From Streptomyces longwoodensis (GTDB taxonomy: Bacteria > Actinomycetota > Actinomycetes > Streptomycetales > Streptomycetaceae): a stretch of 64,000 bases of DNA. The notes beneath the pieces are model-generated. The model ran no database searches. It was not told where the DNA came from and saw only the letters and a list, made by a program, of their open reading frames with translations. The stretch spans positions 831,257 through 895,256 of the forward strand of contig NZ_KQ948549.1 of assembly GCF_001514125.1 (NCBI RefSeq), in the 5' to 3' direction. Both the position numbers and the translations under genes were made by a program. Numbering within the stretch: the first letter of the stretch is position 1; every line of letters begins with the position of its first letter. Shown piece by piece: positions 8,431-18,597 of this stretch.

Positions 8431-8918
8431 TAGCGGGTCCCGTCCAGGACCATCCTGGCCACGACCTGCTTGCCGTCGGCGAGGGCGACGGTGCGCACCT
8501 GCTCGCACAGCCGGGCGATCAGGTGCATGCCGTGGCCGCCGACGCGCCCCGGGTCGTGGGGGCGCTGCTGCGGCACGCTGGACGAGCTGTCGCGGACCGT
8601 CACCGTGAGCACGGCGGCGTCCGGCGTCAGTTCCAGCAGCAGACCGCCGTCGCCCGGCGCGTGCCGGACCGCGTTGGTGACCAGTTCACTGACCACCAGC
8701 TGGGCGTCCTGGCTCGCCCGCTCGTCGGCCGGGTGTCCCGCCCGCGCGAGGAGCGTGCGCACCGCCCGCCGGGCGTCGCCGATCGCCACGCCCGTGCTGT
8801 CCCAGACCACGCAGTACCGGACGGGTGCCGGCACGCCGTGGTCGTTCACCGTCTGTCGCACGAGCGGAATGACGGTCGAGGGGGCCCCGAGGGTTGTACG
8901 GGGAAGTCCTGTGTTCAC
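8430..8918 (-). CDS. RsbW-like ATP-binding protein
   Basis: A 162-residue HATPase_c_2 protein with N box ELVTNAVRHAPG, a G1-like VRDSSSS and a G2-like VGGHGMHLI. A ~35-residue N-terminal extension precedes the kinase fold, as in many Streptomyces members. Like the protein at 2550-3044 it ends in a TAG whose last base belongs to an inverted-repeat element. The STAS gene 8946-9362 lies just upstream on the same strand (27 nt gap), so the two probably form an antagonist and kinase pair in one transcript. Confidence 0.85.
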   Translation of the reverse strand: MNTGLPRTTLGAPSTVIPLVRQTVNDHGVPAPVRYCVVWDSTGVAIGDARRAVRTLLARAGHPADERASQDAQLVVSELVTNAVRHAPGDGGLLLELTPDAAVLTVTVRDSSSSVPQQRPHDPGRVGGHGMHLIARLCEQVRTVALADGKQVVARMVLDGTR

Positions 8919-8945
8919 GCGCAGTCGCAGTTCTGTCGTTCTCGG

Positions 8946-9362
8946 TCACTCACGGTGGCCGTCTCCTCGGCCGTCGGGGTCGGGACGCCCGTCGCGAGGG
9001 GCGGCGTCACGGTCGCGGGAGCCGGGGCGGACACCCGTGTCGGCGATCGCGAAGTGCTCCAGTGTGCCGCTGACCGTCAGCAGACGGCTCACCGGGGGCG
9101 GCAGCGGGCCCAGCAGGACGAACTCACGGCCGCTCTCCGCGTGGCGGCGCCGCGCGTCGAGGAGGGCGTTGAGGAGCATGCTGTCCGCGAAGGTGATCTG
9201 TGAGAGGTCCACCGCCGTGGTCGGCAGGGCCGCCCGGTCGGCAGCCGCCCACGCCTCGACGAAGTCCTCCTCGTCGTCGTGGTCCACTTCGCCGCGCACC
9301 GTGATCACGAAGGTGTCCTCGTGCCGGGTGACGTGCACTTTCGTATCAGGGGCCGCGTGCAT
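8946..9362 (-). CDS. STAS-domain anti-sigma factor antagonist
   Basis: A 138-residue protein with a STAS domain (~8-115) and a charged Arg/Asp-rich tail. The phosphosite region reads FADSMLLN (S61), a variant of D-S-T-G seen in RsbV-like proteins. The ATG at 9362 has GAGG 8 nt upstream; upstream in-frame sequence is not needed. It is first in a two-gene operon with the RsbW-like kinase and is divergent from the multidomain kinase gene at 9622. Confidence 0.85.
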   Translation of the reverse strand: MHAAPDTKVHVTRHEDTFVITVRGEVDHDDEEDFVEAWAAADRAALPTTAVDLSQITFADSMLLNALLDARRRHAESGREFVLLGPLPPPVSRLLTVSGTLEHFAIADTGVRPGSRDRDAAPRDGRPDPDGRGDGHRE

Positions 9363-9413
9363 GGAGCCATCCTCACATCCGACGGCCGCGCCGGGCCACC
9401 CCGGTCGGGGTAT

Positions 9414-9431
9414 CGGTCCGGTACCGGACCG
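9414..9431. promoter_or_regulatory. 18-bp perfect palindrome in divergent promoter region
   Basis: CGGTCCGGTACCGGACCG is a perfect palindrome about 52 nt upstream of the STAS start (9362) and 190 nt upstream of the multidomain kinase start (9622). It is well placed to be an operator for one or both operons. No copy was noticed elsewhere in the window, and the binding protein is unknown. Confidence 0.4.
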
Positions 9432-9621
9432 GCGGCGCGTTCCCCCGTCACCGCCCGTGCGGGCGTGCTCGGTGTCCGCGCGGGTACCTGATGGCTGTTC
9501 CCCCGGCGGCAGCCCGGGGGCTGCCCTGTTCCGACCCCGCCCGATCCGTCCCTGTCCGGTCCGGTCCGTCCGCGTACGGCCCGACGGAGGACCGAGCGGG
9601 AACCGAGAGAGAAAGGGACCG

Positions 9622-12600
9622 GTGACGCCTCCCGACGACGCCGCACCCGGCGCATCGCCCGTCAGCGAGGTCTTCGCCGCCGACGCCGAGGTCGGCCGCC
9701 ACCTCGCCGCCGTCGACTGGGCCGCGACCCCCCTGGGACCGCCCGAGGAATGGCCGCAGAGCCTGCGCACCGCGGTGAGCATCCTGCTGTCGTCGAAGTT
9801 CTCGATGTGGATGGCGTGGGGCCCCGAACTGACCTTCTTCTGCAACGACGCCTACCGCCGCGACACCCTCGGCCAGAAGTACCCCTGGGCGCTGGGCCGT
9901 CCCGCCCGGGAGGTCTGGGCGGAGATCTGGGACGACATCGGCCCGCGCATCGCCACCGTGCTGACCACGGGCAGGGCGACCTGGGACCAGGCGCTGCGGC
10001 TGTTCCTCAGGCGCTCCGGCTACGTGGAGGAGACGTACCACACCTTCTCCTACAGCCCGTTGCACGACGACGCGGGCCTCGTGGTCGGCATGCTCTGCGT
10101 GGTCAGCGAGGAGACCGAGCGCGTCATCGGCGAGCGCCGCATGGCGACCCTGCGCGACCTGGGCTCCGACCCGAGCGTGGTGCGCACCGAACAGGAGATG
10201 CTCGACTTCGCCGGCGCCCAGCTCGGCCTGAACCCCCACGACCTGCCGTTCACCCTGACGTACCTGTTCGAGGACGGCGCCGGCGCGCGCCTCGCCGCCG
10301 CCACCGGCGTACCGGCCGGGCACCCGCTGGCCGTGCCGTCCCCCTCCGCGGACCGCGACGCGCCCTGGCCGGTGGACGAGCCGGCCCGGGGCGAGTCGGT
10401 GCTGGTGCCGCTGGACGGCGCCCGGTACCCCGACCCCCCGTCCGGCGCGTGGGCCGAGCCGCCCACGCACGCGCTGGCGCTGCCCCTGCTGCGCCAGGGC
10501 GGGGCGCCGTACGGCTTCATGGTGGCCGGACTCAACCGCTACCGGCCCCTGGACGAGGGCTACCGCAGCTTCCTCGAACTGGTCGCCGGGCACGTGGCCG
10601 CCGGGATCTCCGGGGCGCGCAGTTACCGGGCCCAGCAGCGGCGGGCCGAGGAGCTCGCCGAGCTGGACCACGCGAAGACCACGTTCTTCTCGAACGTCAG
10701 CCACGAGTTCCGCACCCCCCTCGCGCTGATCATGGGACCGGTGGAGGAGCTGACCTCCCGGCTCGCCGCCGCCGATCCGGAGCTGCGGGAGGACCTGGAC
10801 GTCATCCACCGCAACGGGCTGCGGCTGGGCAAGCTCGTCAACACGCTGCTGGACTTCTCCCGCATCGAGGCGGGCCGGATGGAGGCCCGGTACGAACCGG
10901 TGGACCTCGCCGCGGTCACCGCCGAACTCGCCAGTGTCTTCCGCTCCGCCGTCGAGCGGGCCGGACTGCGCTTCGAGGTCGACTGCCCGCCCCTGCCCGA
11001 GCCGGTGTACGTCGACCGGGGCCTGTGGGAGAAGGTCGTCCTCAACCTCCTCAGCAACGCCCTGAAGTTCACCTTCGAGGGATCCGTCGCCGTCACGGTC
11101 CGCTCCGGGGACGGCGAGGCGGTGGTGACGGTGGAGGACACCGGCATCGGCGTCGCAGCCGAGGAGATGCCCCGACTGTTCGAGCGCTTCCACCGCATCG
11201 AGAACGCGCGGTCCCGGTCCCACGAGGGCAGCGGCATCGGCCTGGCCCTCGTGAAGGAACTCGTCACCCTGCACGGCGGCGGCATCGACGCCACCTCGGC
11301 CGAGGGCGCGGGCACCCGCTTCACGGTCCGGCTGCCCTTCGGGTCCGCGCACCTCCCCGCCGACGCCGTCGTCCCCGCGACGGGCTCCGACGCACCGTCC
11401 GGCACCGCCGACCCCTACGTGCGGGAGGCCCTGCGCTGGCTGCCGGGGGACGGGGCGTCGGCCGGGCCGGGCGCGGTCACGCCGGCCGGGGACCCGGACG
11501 TCGGCGCCCGGACGGCCTCCCCGGACGACGCCGCGTGGGTCCTGGTCGCCGACGACAACGCCGACATGCGCGAGTACCTCACCCGGCTGCTGCGCGGCGC
11601 GGGCTACCGGGTGGACACGGTCCAGGACGGCCGGCAGGCCCTGGACGCCGTCCGCAGGCACGCGCCGGACCTCGTGGTCAGCGACGTGATGATGCCGGGC
11701 CTGGACGGCCTGGCCCTGGTCGGCGCGCTGCGGGCCGACCCGCGCACCGCGTCCGTGCCCGTCCTGCTGTTGTCCGCGCGGGCCGGGCAGGAGGCATCCA
11801 TCGAGGGCCTGCGGGCCGGCGCCGACGACTACCTCGTCAAGCCGTTCGCGGCCGCCGAGCTGCTCGCCCGGGTCCGGGCCGCCATCGAACTGGCCCGGCT
11901 GCGCGGCCACCACGCCCGCTGGCGCGCCGCCCTGGTCGACTCCCTGCAGGAGGCCTTCTTCGTCTGCGACGAGGACGGCACCGTCATCGAGATCAACCGG
12001 GCGTTCACCGACATCCTCGGCTACGGCCCGGAAGGACTGCCGTACGAGGCGGTCGAGCCGTGGTGGCCGGACGCCGGGTCCGCCTCCGGCGCCCAGGCGC
12101 AGGCCACCGCCGCCTTCCACCGGCTCGTCGCCGAGACCCGCGGCACCCAGACCCTGCCGGTCCGGCACCGGGACGGCCACCAGCTGTGGATCAGCGCCGC
12201 GTTCAGCCGGGTGCGCGACCCCGACACCGGCCGCACCGTCGTCGTGGGCACCTTCCGCGACGTCACGGCCGAGCACTACGCCGTCCAGCGCGACAGCGCC
12301 CTGGCCGCCCTGAGCACCCGGCTGTCCGGGGCGACCGGGCTGGCCGACGCGCTCCACGGCGCCCTGGACGAGCTGAAGAAGCTCTGGCAGGCCCGGCGGG
12401 TCCTCGCCGCGGTCTTCGGCCAGGGCGGCGACGGGGGAGCGGCCACCCTGGTCTCCACCGAGAAGTCCCTCACCTGGCAGGAGCTGGCGCCCGAGGAGCG
12501 CGCGGCGCTCACCGCCCTGCGGCAGCGCCCGCTGCTGACCCCGATCGCCGTGGGCAGCGGCGCCGGCACCCTGCTGGAGCACCCCGACGGGCCGCTCGCC

Positions 12601-13794
12601 CTCTGGGTCGACCCGGGGGAGTCCCGGCCCTTCACCGGCGACGACCAGCTGTTGCTGTCCCTGCTCGCCGGCCACCTCGCCCAAGGGCTGGCCCGGGCCC
12701 AGCAGATCGACCAGCAGCGGGAGACCGCGATCGCCCTGCAACGCGCCATCCTCGGCCCGTCCCGGCTGCCCAACGGATTCGCCGTCGCCTACGAGCCGGC
12801 CACCCCGCCCCTGGAGGTCGGCGGCGACTGGTACGACACCGTCGCGCTGCCCGACGGCCGCATCGGCATCATCGTCGGCGACTGTGTCGGCCGGGGCCTG
12901 GAGGCCGCCACCGTCATGGGGCAGCTGCGCAGCGCCTGCCGCGCGCTGCTGCTCCAGGACGGCGGCCCCGCGCAGGTGCTGCTCGCCCTGGACCGGTTCG
13001 CCGTGGGCGTGCCGGGCGCCCTGTGCACCACCGTCTTCTGCGGCGTCCTGGACCCCACGACCGGGGAGCTGCGCTACTCCAGCGCCGGGCACCCGCCGGG
13101 GGTCCTCGCCGGGCCCGACGGCACCGTCACCCTCCTGGAGGACGGCCGCTCCCTGCCGCTCGCGGTCCGCCCCGGCACCCCGCGTCCCGAGGGCACGTGC
13201 ACGATCCCGCCGCGCGCGACCCTGCTGCTGTACACCGACGGGCTGGTCGAACGCCGCCGCCGTCCCCTGAGCGTCGGCATCGACCTGGCCGGTGCCGCCC
13301 TCGTCGCGGCCCGGGACGTCGTGTTCGGCGACCTGGCGGCCCACGTGATGGACCGGATGGCCCCCGAGGACGGGTACGACGACGACGTCGCCCTGCTGCT
13401 GTACCGCCACCCGGCGCCCCTGGAGGTGTCGTTCCCGGCGGAGTCGTCCCGGCTGGCGGTCGTGCGCGAGGCGCTGCGCGACTGGCTCGGCCGGTGCGAC
13501 CTGCCGCCCCGCACCGTGCAGAACGTGCTGGTCGCGGCGGGGGAGGCGTGCGCCAACGCCATCGAGCACGGCCATCGCGAAGCCCCCGGCGCCCCCGTCA
13601 CCCTGCGTGCCGAGGCGTTCGCCGACACCCTCCGGCTGTCCGTCTCCGACACCGGCCGCTGGAAGACCCCCCGACCGGAGCTGAACCCCCACCGCGGACG
13701 GGGCGTGCACCTGATGCGCGCCCTCATGCAGGACGTCACCATCACCCCCGGCCCCGTCGGCACCACCGTCGACATGCACACCAGGATCGTGTGA
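9622..13794 (+). CDS. Hybrid histidine kinase / receiver / PP2C phosphatase / RsbW-like kinase fusion
   Basis: A 1390-residue soluble protein. Order: PAS-like (~15-160), GAF (~190-330), HisKA with H361 in [10 protein letters not shown], HATPase_c (~465-575), receiver with D688 in [15 protein letters not shown] (~770-885), GAF (~890-1030), SpoIIE/PP2C (~1040-1260; [29 protein letters not shown] all intact) and a C-terminal HATPase_c_2 with [11 protein letters not shown] (~1265-1390). It thus carries both the phosphatase and the kinase of a partner switch behind a two-component sensor. GTG 9622 follows GAAAGGGA. The stop overlaps the ATG of the next STAS gene (TGATG). No membrane segment is visible. 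Confidence 0.92.
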   Translation: MTPPDDAAPGASPVSEVFAADAEVGRHLAAVDWAATPLGPPEEWPQSLRTAVSILLSSKFSMWMAWGPELTFFCNDAYRRDTLGQKYPWALGRPAREVWAEIWDDIGPRIATVLTTGRATWDQALRLFLRRSGYVEETYHTFSYSPLHDDAGLVVGMLCVVSEETERVIGERRMATLRDLGSDPSVVRTEQEMLDFAGAQLGLNPHDLPFTLTYLFEDGAGARLAAATGVPAGHPLAVPSPSADRDAPWPVDEPARGESVLVPLDGARYPDPPSGAWAEPPTHALALPLLRQGGAPYGFMVAGLNRYRPLDEGYRSFLELVAGHVAAGISGARSYRAQQRRAEELAELDHAKTTFFSNVSHEFRTPLALIMGPVEELTSRLAAADPELREDLDVIHRNGLRLGKLVNTLLDFSRIEAGRMEARYEPVDLAAVTAELASVFRSAVERAGLRFEVDCPPLPEPVYVDRGLWEKVVLNLLSNALKFTFEGSVAVTVRSGDGEAVVTVEDTGIGVAAEEMPRLFERFHRIENARSRSHEGSGIGLALVKELVTLHGGGIDATSAEGAGTRFTVRLPFGSAHLPADAVVPATGSDAPSGTADPYVREALRWLPGDGASAGPGAVTPAGDPDVGARTASPDDAAWVLVADDNADMREYLTRLLRGAGYRVDTVQDGRQALDAVRRHAPDLVVSDVMMPGLDGLALVGALRADPRTASVPVLLLSARAGQEASIEGLRAGADDYLVKPFAAAELLARVRAAIELARLRGHHARWRAALVDSLQEAFFVCDEDGTVIEINRAFTDILGYGPEGLPYEAVEPWWPDAGSASGAQAQATAAFHRLVAETRGTQTLPVRHRDGHQLWISAAFSRVRDPDTGRTVVVGTFRDVTAEHYAVQRDSALAALSTRLSGATGLADALHGALDELKKLWQARRVLAAVFGQGGDGGAATLVSTEKSLTWQELAPEERAALTALRQRPLLTPIAVGSGAGTLLEHPDGPLALWVDPGESRPFTGDDQLLLSLLAGHLAQGLARAQQIDQQRETAIALQRAILGPSRLPNGFAVAYEPATPPLEVGGDWYDTVALPDGRIGIIVGDCVGRGLEAATVMGQLRSACRALLLQDGGPAQVLLALDRFAVGVPGALCTTVFCGVLDPTTGELRYSSAGHPPGVLAGPDGTVTLLEDGRSLPLAVRPGTPRPEGTCTIPPRATLLLYTDGLVERRRRPLSVGIDLAGAALVAARDVVFGDLAAHVMDRMAPEDGYDDDVALLLYRHPAPLEVSFPAESSRLAVVREALRDWLGRCDLPPRTVQNVLVAAGEACANAIEHGHREAPGAPVTLRAEAFADTLRLSVSDTGRWKTPRPELNPHRGRGVHLMRALMQDVTITPGPVGTTVDMHTRIV

Positions 13795-14084
13795 TGACCA
13801 CACCGCTGACACTGACTGCGGGCCGACGGCCCGACGGCACCGCGCAGCTCACCGCGGTCGGCGAGATCGACATGAGCAACGCCGAGGTGCTGGCCGACTC
13901 GCTGCGGGGCACGTCCGGACGGATCGTCCTGGACCTCACCCGCGTGCAGTACCTCGACAGCGCGGCCCTCAACGTGCTGTTCCAGCACGCCGACCGCCTG
14001 GAGATCCTCGCCGGCGCGCTGCTCGCGCCCGTGCTGTCGATCTCCGGCATCGCCGATCTGGCCACGGTACGCACGTCCCCGTGA
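13794..14084 (+). CDS. STAS-domain antagonist coupled to the hybrid kinase
   Basis: A 96-residue minimal STAS domain with VGEIDMSNA and the phosphosite YLDSAALN (S56). The start overlaps the stop of the hybrid kinase by one base, so translation is coupled and the kinase and phosphatase domains of that protein are the obvious partners. A strong hairpin at 14130-14166 follows. Confidence 0.88.
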   Translation: MTTPLTLTAGRRPDGTAQLTAVGEIDMSNAEVLADSLRGTSGRIVLDLTRVQYLDSAALNVLFQHADRLEILAGALLAPVLSISGIADLATVRTSP

Positions 14085-14129
14085 CGGCCGGACGGACGTC
14101 CCCCACCCCGGCACGGAGCGCGCACGCGC

Positions 14130-14166
14130 CGCGGCGCCGGTCCGGGGGTCCGGAACCGGCGCCGCG
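14130..14166. terminator. Long hairpin between convergent genes
   Basis: CGCGGCGCCGGTCCGG and its near-perfect complement (one extra A on the right arm) form a stem of about 16 bp with a 4-nt loop. It lies between the STAS gene (+) and the dps gene (-) and probably serves both. Confidence 0.65.
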
Positions 14167-14195
14167 TGCGGCTCGGGCTGCCTCAGCCCGTCTGC

Positions 14196-14753
14196 TCAGC
14201 CCTTGGCGGCCTCGGCGGCGCCCTCTTCCGTGGTGGCGCTGGCCGTCGCCAGGTTGCCGCCCGCGTTCTCCAGGTGGGCGCGGACGAACCACTGGAACTG
14301 CTCCAGGTCCCGCAGCTGCTCGATGAGGAGGTCCTCCGTCGCCGGGTCGATCTCGCCCACGGTCTTCACCGCGGCCCGCAGGTCCTCGAGCAGGCCCGTG
14401 TACACCACGTCCAGCGCGCCGAGGTGCGCGATCGCGTCCTCACGGCCGATCGAGTAGTCGTCCCAGGTGCGCTCCTTGACCAGCGAACCCGGCGTGCCCT
14501 GGGCGACCCCGCCGAGGGCGGCGATGCGCTCGGCCACGTCGTCCGCCATGTCCCGCACCCGGTCGACCTGCGGGTCGATCATCTGGTGCACGGCGATGAA
14601 GTGCGGTCCGACGACGTTCCAGTGGATGTGCTTCAGCGTCAGGTGCAGGTCGTTGAGGGCGTGCAGCCGCAGGCGCAGGACGTCGATGAGCGTCCCCGCC
14701 GCCTCGCGCTCGATGCCCGGGACGGTGTACTTGGGGGTGAAGTCCTTCGCCAT
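14196..14753 (-). CDS. dps: Dps-family DNA starvation / ferritin-like protein
   Basis: A 185-residue ferritin-like protein. The ferroxidase signature is present: HIHWNVVGPHF, then HQMIDPQVDRVRDMADD. Dps forms 12-subunit shells that oxidise and store iron and shield DNA. The C-terminal tail (ATASATTEEGAAEAAKG) is Ala/Glu-rich, unlike the lysine tail of E. coli Dps, so direct DNA binding through the tail is less likely. AAGGAG lies about 8 nt before the ATG. Its position among partner-switching genes fits a general stress regulon. It is divergent from the SDR gene at 15016. Confidence 0.92.
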   Translation of the reverse strand: MAKDFTPKYTVPGIEREAAGTLIDVLRLRLHALNDLHLTLKHIHWNVVGPHFIAVHQMIDPQVDRVRDMADDVAERIAALGGVAQGTPGSLVKERTWDDYSIGREDAIAHLGALDVVYTGLLEDLRAAVKTVGEIDPATEDLLIEQLRDLEQFQWFVRAHLENAGGNLATASATTEEGAAEAAKG

Positions 14754-15015
14754 GTCAGCAACTCCTTGGTCTGGGGGGTTGATAGCTCTACGTGTGACCT
14801 GCCCGCGCGATCACATGCCTGTGACCTCAGGCTCAGTCGTTTCCGGTACCGGCGCGAGCGGGCTCGGGCGCACGGTGGGCCGATGTCCTCCGAACGGCCC
14901 ACCCACACGTCGCATCCGCGCGGGGACGCCGCAGGGTAGAGACCTAGACGGAGCCCGGCGAAGAGCGCGGGACGCAAGCGGCCGACGACGCGACGGAACA
15001 GGTGACGGCAGACCC

Positions 15016-16695
15016 ATGAACGACGAACCGACGCACACGACCGGCCGGCCGGGCGGCACCGACCGCCCGCGCTCCCTCACCTGCCTGGTCACCGGCGCCA
15101 CCGGCTACATCGGCGGCCGGCTGGTCCCGGAACTGCTGGACGCCGGCCACCGGGTGCGCTGCCTCGCGCGCACCCCGGACAAGCTGCGCGACCAGCCCTG
15201 GGCGGACCGGGTGGAGATCGTCAAGGGCGACGTCACCGACGCGGAGTCGGTCGGCCGGGCGATGGCCGGGGTGGACGTGGCGTACTACCTGGTGCACGCG
15301 CTGGGCACCGGCCGCGACTTCGAGGAGACCGACCGCACCGCGGCCCGGATCTTCGGCGACCGGGCCCGGGCGGCCGACGTGGGCCGGATCGTCTACCTCG
15401 GCGGACTGACCCCCGAGGGCGTGCCGGAGGACGAGCTGTCGCCGCACCTGCGCTCGCGCGCCGAGGTCGGCCGGGTCCTGCTCGCCTCGGGCGTGCCCAC
15501 CGCCGTCCTGCGGGCCGCCGTCATCATCGGCTCCGGCTCCGCCAGCTTCGAGATGCTGCGCTACCTCACCGAACGCCTGCCGGTGATGGTCACCCCCCGG
15601 TGGGTGCACACCCTCATCCAGCCGATCGCCGTGCGTGACGTGCTGCGCATCCTCGTCGGCTGCGCCACCCTGCCGCCGGACGTGAACCGCACCTTCGACA
15701 TCGGCGGGCCCGAGGTGCTGACGTACCTGGAGATGATGCAGCGCCACGCCGCCGTCGCCGGACTCCCGCGCCGGATCATCGTGCCGGTACCGGTGCTGAC
15801 GCCGGGCCTGTCGAGCCACTGGGTCGGCATCGTCACCCCGGTCCCCGCCTCGATCGCCCGCCCGCTGACGGAGTCGCTGCGCCACGAGGTGGTCTGCCGG
15901 GAACGGGACATCGAGCAGTACGTGCCCAGTCCGCACGGCCACCCGCTGCCCTTCGACCGCGCCGTCGCGCTGGCGCTGCAACGGGTGCGCGACGCCCAGG
16001 TCACCACCCGCTGGTCCTCCGCCTCCGTGCCCGGCGCGCCCAGCGACCCCCTGCCCACCGACCCGGACTGGGCCGGCGGCAGCCTGTACACCGATGTGCG
16101 CGAGCGGGAGACGGACGCGCAGCCGGACGCGCTGTGGCAGGTCATCGAGGGCATCGGCGGCGAGAACGGCTGGTACTCCTTCCCGCTGGCCTGGGCCGTG
16201 CGCGGCTGGCTGGACCGCCTGGTCGGCGGTGTGGGCCTGCGCCGCGGGCGCCGCGACGCACGGCGGCTGCGCGTCGGCGACTCGCTGGACTTCTGGCGGG
16301 TGGAGGAGATCGACCGCGGACGCCTGCTGCGCCTGCGCGCCGAGATGCGCCTGCCCGGGCTCGCCTGGCTGGAGATGGGGGTGGAGACGCCAGGGGAGCA
16401 GGAACGGCCGGCGGGGGAGGGCACGGCGCGCACGACGCCGGTGGTCTACCGGCAGCGGGCGGTGTTCCACCCGCGCGGCCTGCTGGGCCACCTGTACTGG
16501 TGGAGCGTCTCGCCCTTCCACGCCGTCGTCTTCGGCGGCATGGCCCGCAACATCGTCCGCGCCGCGGACCGGGCGCCCGACAACTCCCCGCCCCGCCCGG
16601 TGCCGGGCGACCCGGCCGGCCGGCCGGTGCCCGCGTTCGGCGGGGCGCCGGAGCAGCGCCCCTCCGGCGCCGGTCGCCGCCAGGAGGACGGCTGA
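15016..16695 (+). CDS. NAD(P)-binding atypical SDR protein with DUF2867 domain
   Basis: A 559-residue protein in two parts. Residues ~20-300 are an atypical SDR/NmrA-like Rossmann domain (VTGATGYIGGRL; YLGGLTPEG). Residues ~350-520 match DUF2867, with GGENGWYSFPLAWAVRGWLD and LYWWSVSPFHAVVFGGMARN. The combination is common in Streptomyces and is annotated as an oxidoreductase, but no substrate is established. The ATG at 15016 starts a short polar leader before the Rossmann domain. The last ~40 residues are proline-rich and probably disordered. Confidence 0.8.
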   Translation: MNDEPTHTTGRPGGTDRPRSLTCLVTGATGYIGGRLVPELLDAGHRVRCLARTPDKLRDQPWADRVEIVKGDVTDAESVGRAMAGVDVAYYLVHALGTGRDFEETDRTAARIFGDRARAADVGRIVYLGGLTPEGVPEDELSPHLRSRAEVGRVLLASGVPTAVLRAAVIIGSGSASFEMLRYLTERLPVMVTPRWVHTLIQPIAVRDVLRILVGCATLPPDVNRTFDIGGPEVLTYLEMMQRHAAVAGLPRRIIVPVPVLTPGLSSHWVGIVTPVPASIARPLTESLRHEVVCRERDIEQYVPSPHGHPLPFDRAVALALQRVRDAQVTTRWSSASVPGAPSDPLPTDPDWAGGSLYTDVRERETDAQPDALWQVIEGIGGENGWYSFPLAWAVRGWLDRLVGGVGLRRGRRDARRLRVGDSLDFWRVEEIDRGRLLRLRAEMRLPGLAWLEMGVETPGEQERPAGEGTARTTPVVYRQRAVFHPRGLLGHLYWWSVSPFHAVVFGGMARNIVRAADRAPDNSPPRPVPGDPAGRPVPAFGGAPEQRPSGAGRRQEDG

Positions 16696-16738
16696 CCTCC
16701 ACTGCGTCCGGCCGTACGACCCGTGCGGGGTCCCCGGC

Positions 16739-17659
16739 TCAGTCCTGCGCGACCCGGATGATCGTCCGGCCGGGGACGCGCCGGTCCGGGGTGAACGCGG
16801 CGGCGGCCTCGGCCAGCGGCCGCACCGCGCCCACCCGCACCTCCAGGCGCCCCTCGCGGACCAGTTGCACGAGGTCCGCGAGGCGGGCGCGGTCGGGCTC
16901 CACGACGAAGAACACCGCCCGCCCGTCGCTGGGCCGTACGGTCGGCGGCTCGGCGATCGTGACCAGCGTGCCGCCGGGACGGACCAGCGCCGCCGACCGC
17001 TCCAGCACCTCACCGCCGATCACGTCGAACACCACGTCGGCGAGGCCCGCGGCGTCCAGCGGGTCGGCCTGGAGGTCGACGAACGCGTGCGCGCCGAGGG
17101 CCAGGACGGTGTCCCGGTCGGCGGCCCGGCCGGTGCCGATCACCCGGGCCCCCGCCGTACGGGCCAGCTGCACCGCGATCGAGCCGACCGCCCCGGCGGC
17201 GCCGTGGACCAGCACCGTCCGGCCGACGGTGAGACCGCCGTGGTCGAACAGGCCCTGCCAGGCGGTGAGCCCGGAGACCGGCAGCGCCGCCGCGACCGTG
17301 TGGTCGACGTCCACGGGCAGCGGCGCCAGGTTGCGGGCCTCGACGGCGATGTACTCGGCGAGCGTGCCGTCGCGGGCCCAGTCGGTCAGCCCGAACACCC
17401 GCTGGCCGACGGTCAGGCCGGTGGTGCCGTAGCCGAGGTCCGTCACGACGCCCGAGACCTCGTGCCCGGGCACGCTCGGGGTGCGGTCGCGGCCGGCGCG
17501 GTCCGTCCACGTGGCCGGCCAGGCCAGCTCGCCCCGGGTGAACCCGGCGGCATGGACCCGTACGACGACGTCGTTCTCGGCGGCATGGGGGTGTGGCAGG
17601 TCCGTCAGGGCCAGCCCGTCGGTGCCCGCGTCGCGGTCCGAGACGGTGAGGGCTCGCAT
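16739..17659 (-). CDS. MDR-family NADP-dependent oxidoreductase (zinc-less)
   Basis: A 306-residue medium-chain dehydrogenase/reductase of the quinone oxidoreductase type. GHEVSGVV and the nucleotide-binding VHGAAGAVGSIAVQLA are clear; the zinc-binding residues of alcohol dehydrogenases are absent. It should reduce an enone, quinone or similar compound with NADPH. It starts 43 nt after the HD-domain gene on the same strand, so the two are probably one operon. It converges with the SDR/DUF2867 gene. Confidence 0.85.
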   Translation of the reverse strand: MRALTVSDRDAGTDGLALTDLPHPHAAENDVVVRVHAAGFTRGELAWPATWTDRAGRDRTPSVPGHEVSGVVTDLGYGTTGLTVGQRVFGLTDWARDGTLAEYIAVEARNLAPLPVDVDHTVAAALPVSGLTAWQGLFDHGGLTVGRTVLVHGAAGAVGSIAVQLARTAGARVIGTGRAADRDTVLALGAHAFVDLQADPLDAAGLADVVFDVIGGEVLERSAALVRPGGTLVTIAEPPTVRPSDGRAVFFVVEPDRARLADLVQLVREGRLEVRVGAVRPLAEAAAAFTPDRRVPGRTIIRVAQD

Positions 17660-17701
17660 GGTGGTGTCCTTCCTTGCCTGGTGATGTCCAGTGGCGTCCG
17701 C

Positions 17702-18340
17702 TCAGCTCGGCCAGGGCGCGCCCGTGACGCGCTCGACCATGCTGGTGCGGCGGAACCCCGGGACGAAGTGCTCCAGCACGTCCGCGTTCACGGTGCCGTA
17801 GGTGGTGTCCGGGCGGTCCTTGAGCCCCTCCACGAAGACCTGGAGGAAGTCCTTCTTGAACTCCCCGCGCGGATGGGCGGCGACGATCTCCTCCACCTGG
17901 CCGCCGTCCAGTCGGTCGAGGCTCCAGCCGATGGCGTCGGTGAGGACGCCGTAGGTGGTGGCGGCGATCTCCGGGCCCATCCGGCCGGGCAGCCCCGGAG
18001 TGGTGTGCACGGCGATCGCGGTCCAGACGACGTCGGCGGCGGCCGCTGGGAAGCCCCGCTCGAGGAGGAACGCCCGGGCGTGGTCGGCGCCGTCCAGCTC
18101 GAAGCGCTGCTCCGTCGCCGAGAACGGCGTCAGCAGCCCCACGTCGTGGAACATCGCGGCGAGGTAGAGCAGCTCCGGGTCGGGCGTCAGGCCCAGGGCG
18201 CGTGCGTGCAGCGAGCCGAAGAGGAAGACGCGCCGGGAGTGGTGGAACAGCAGGGGAGGAACCCCCTGTTCGAGGAACGAGGTGGCCTCCGCCACGGCTG
18301 CGGTCCCGGGGATCTCCACCCCCGCGATGAGGTCGGTCAT
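17702..18340 (-). CDS. HD-domain protein
   Basis: A 212-residue protein with the HD phosphohydrolase pattern: HHSRRVFLFG, MFHDVGLL (the H-D pair) and IAVHTTPG. This subgroup resembles fungal cyanamide hydratase-like HD proteins and bacterial relatives of unknown substrate. The ATG at 18340 begins the conserved region. It is first in a probable two-gene operon with the MDR oxidoreductase, suggesting a shared small-molecule pathway (inference). Confidence 0.8.
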   Translation of the reverse strand: MTDLIAGVEIPGTAAVAEATSFLEQGVPPLLFHHSRRVFLFGSLHARALGLTPDPELLYLAAMFHDVGLLTPFSATEQRFELDGADHARAFLLERGFPAAAADVVWTAIAVHTTPGLPGRMGPEIAATTYGVLTDAIGWSLDRLDGGQVEEIVAAHPRGEFKKDFLQVFVEGLKDRPDTTYGTVNADVLEHFVPGFRRTSMVERVTGAPWPS

Positions 18341-18597
18341 GGTGCCCGCGCTTTCCGGTGTGGTGTGCGGAGGGGCGGGACGGCCCGCGCTCCGCACCGT
18401 GGTGACGATCGTGTCCTTCCGCCTTCCACGGTGCCGACTCCCGCCCGGCGGCGCCGCTCCGGTCCGGCCACGACCCCCTCGCATGCGGACACGCCCGGGC
18501 CCGGCCAAGTGGACGGCTTCCCTCCGGTGCACCCCCCGGGGTCGCGGGGTAACCGGTAGCGACAGCGAACGACCGTCAAGGGAAGGGGATACGTGCC

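Noticed and set aside
8470..9621. Long N-terminal extension of the hybrid kinase frame (would give a 1774-residue protein)
   Set aside because: It runs antisense through a clear STAS gene and an RsbW-like gene; GTG 9622 has a good ribosome binding site and starts the PAS-like domain.
9448..13812. 1454-codon antisense open frame
   Set aside because: It is a shadow of the hybrid kinase in high-GC DNA; its translation is low-complexity Gly/Arg/Val-rich sequence with no domain.
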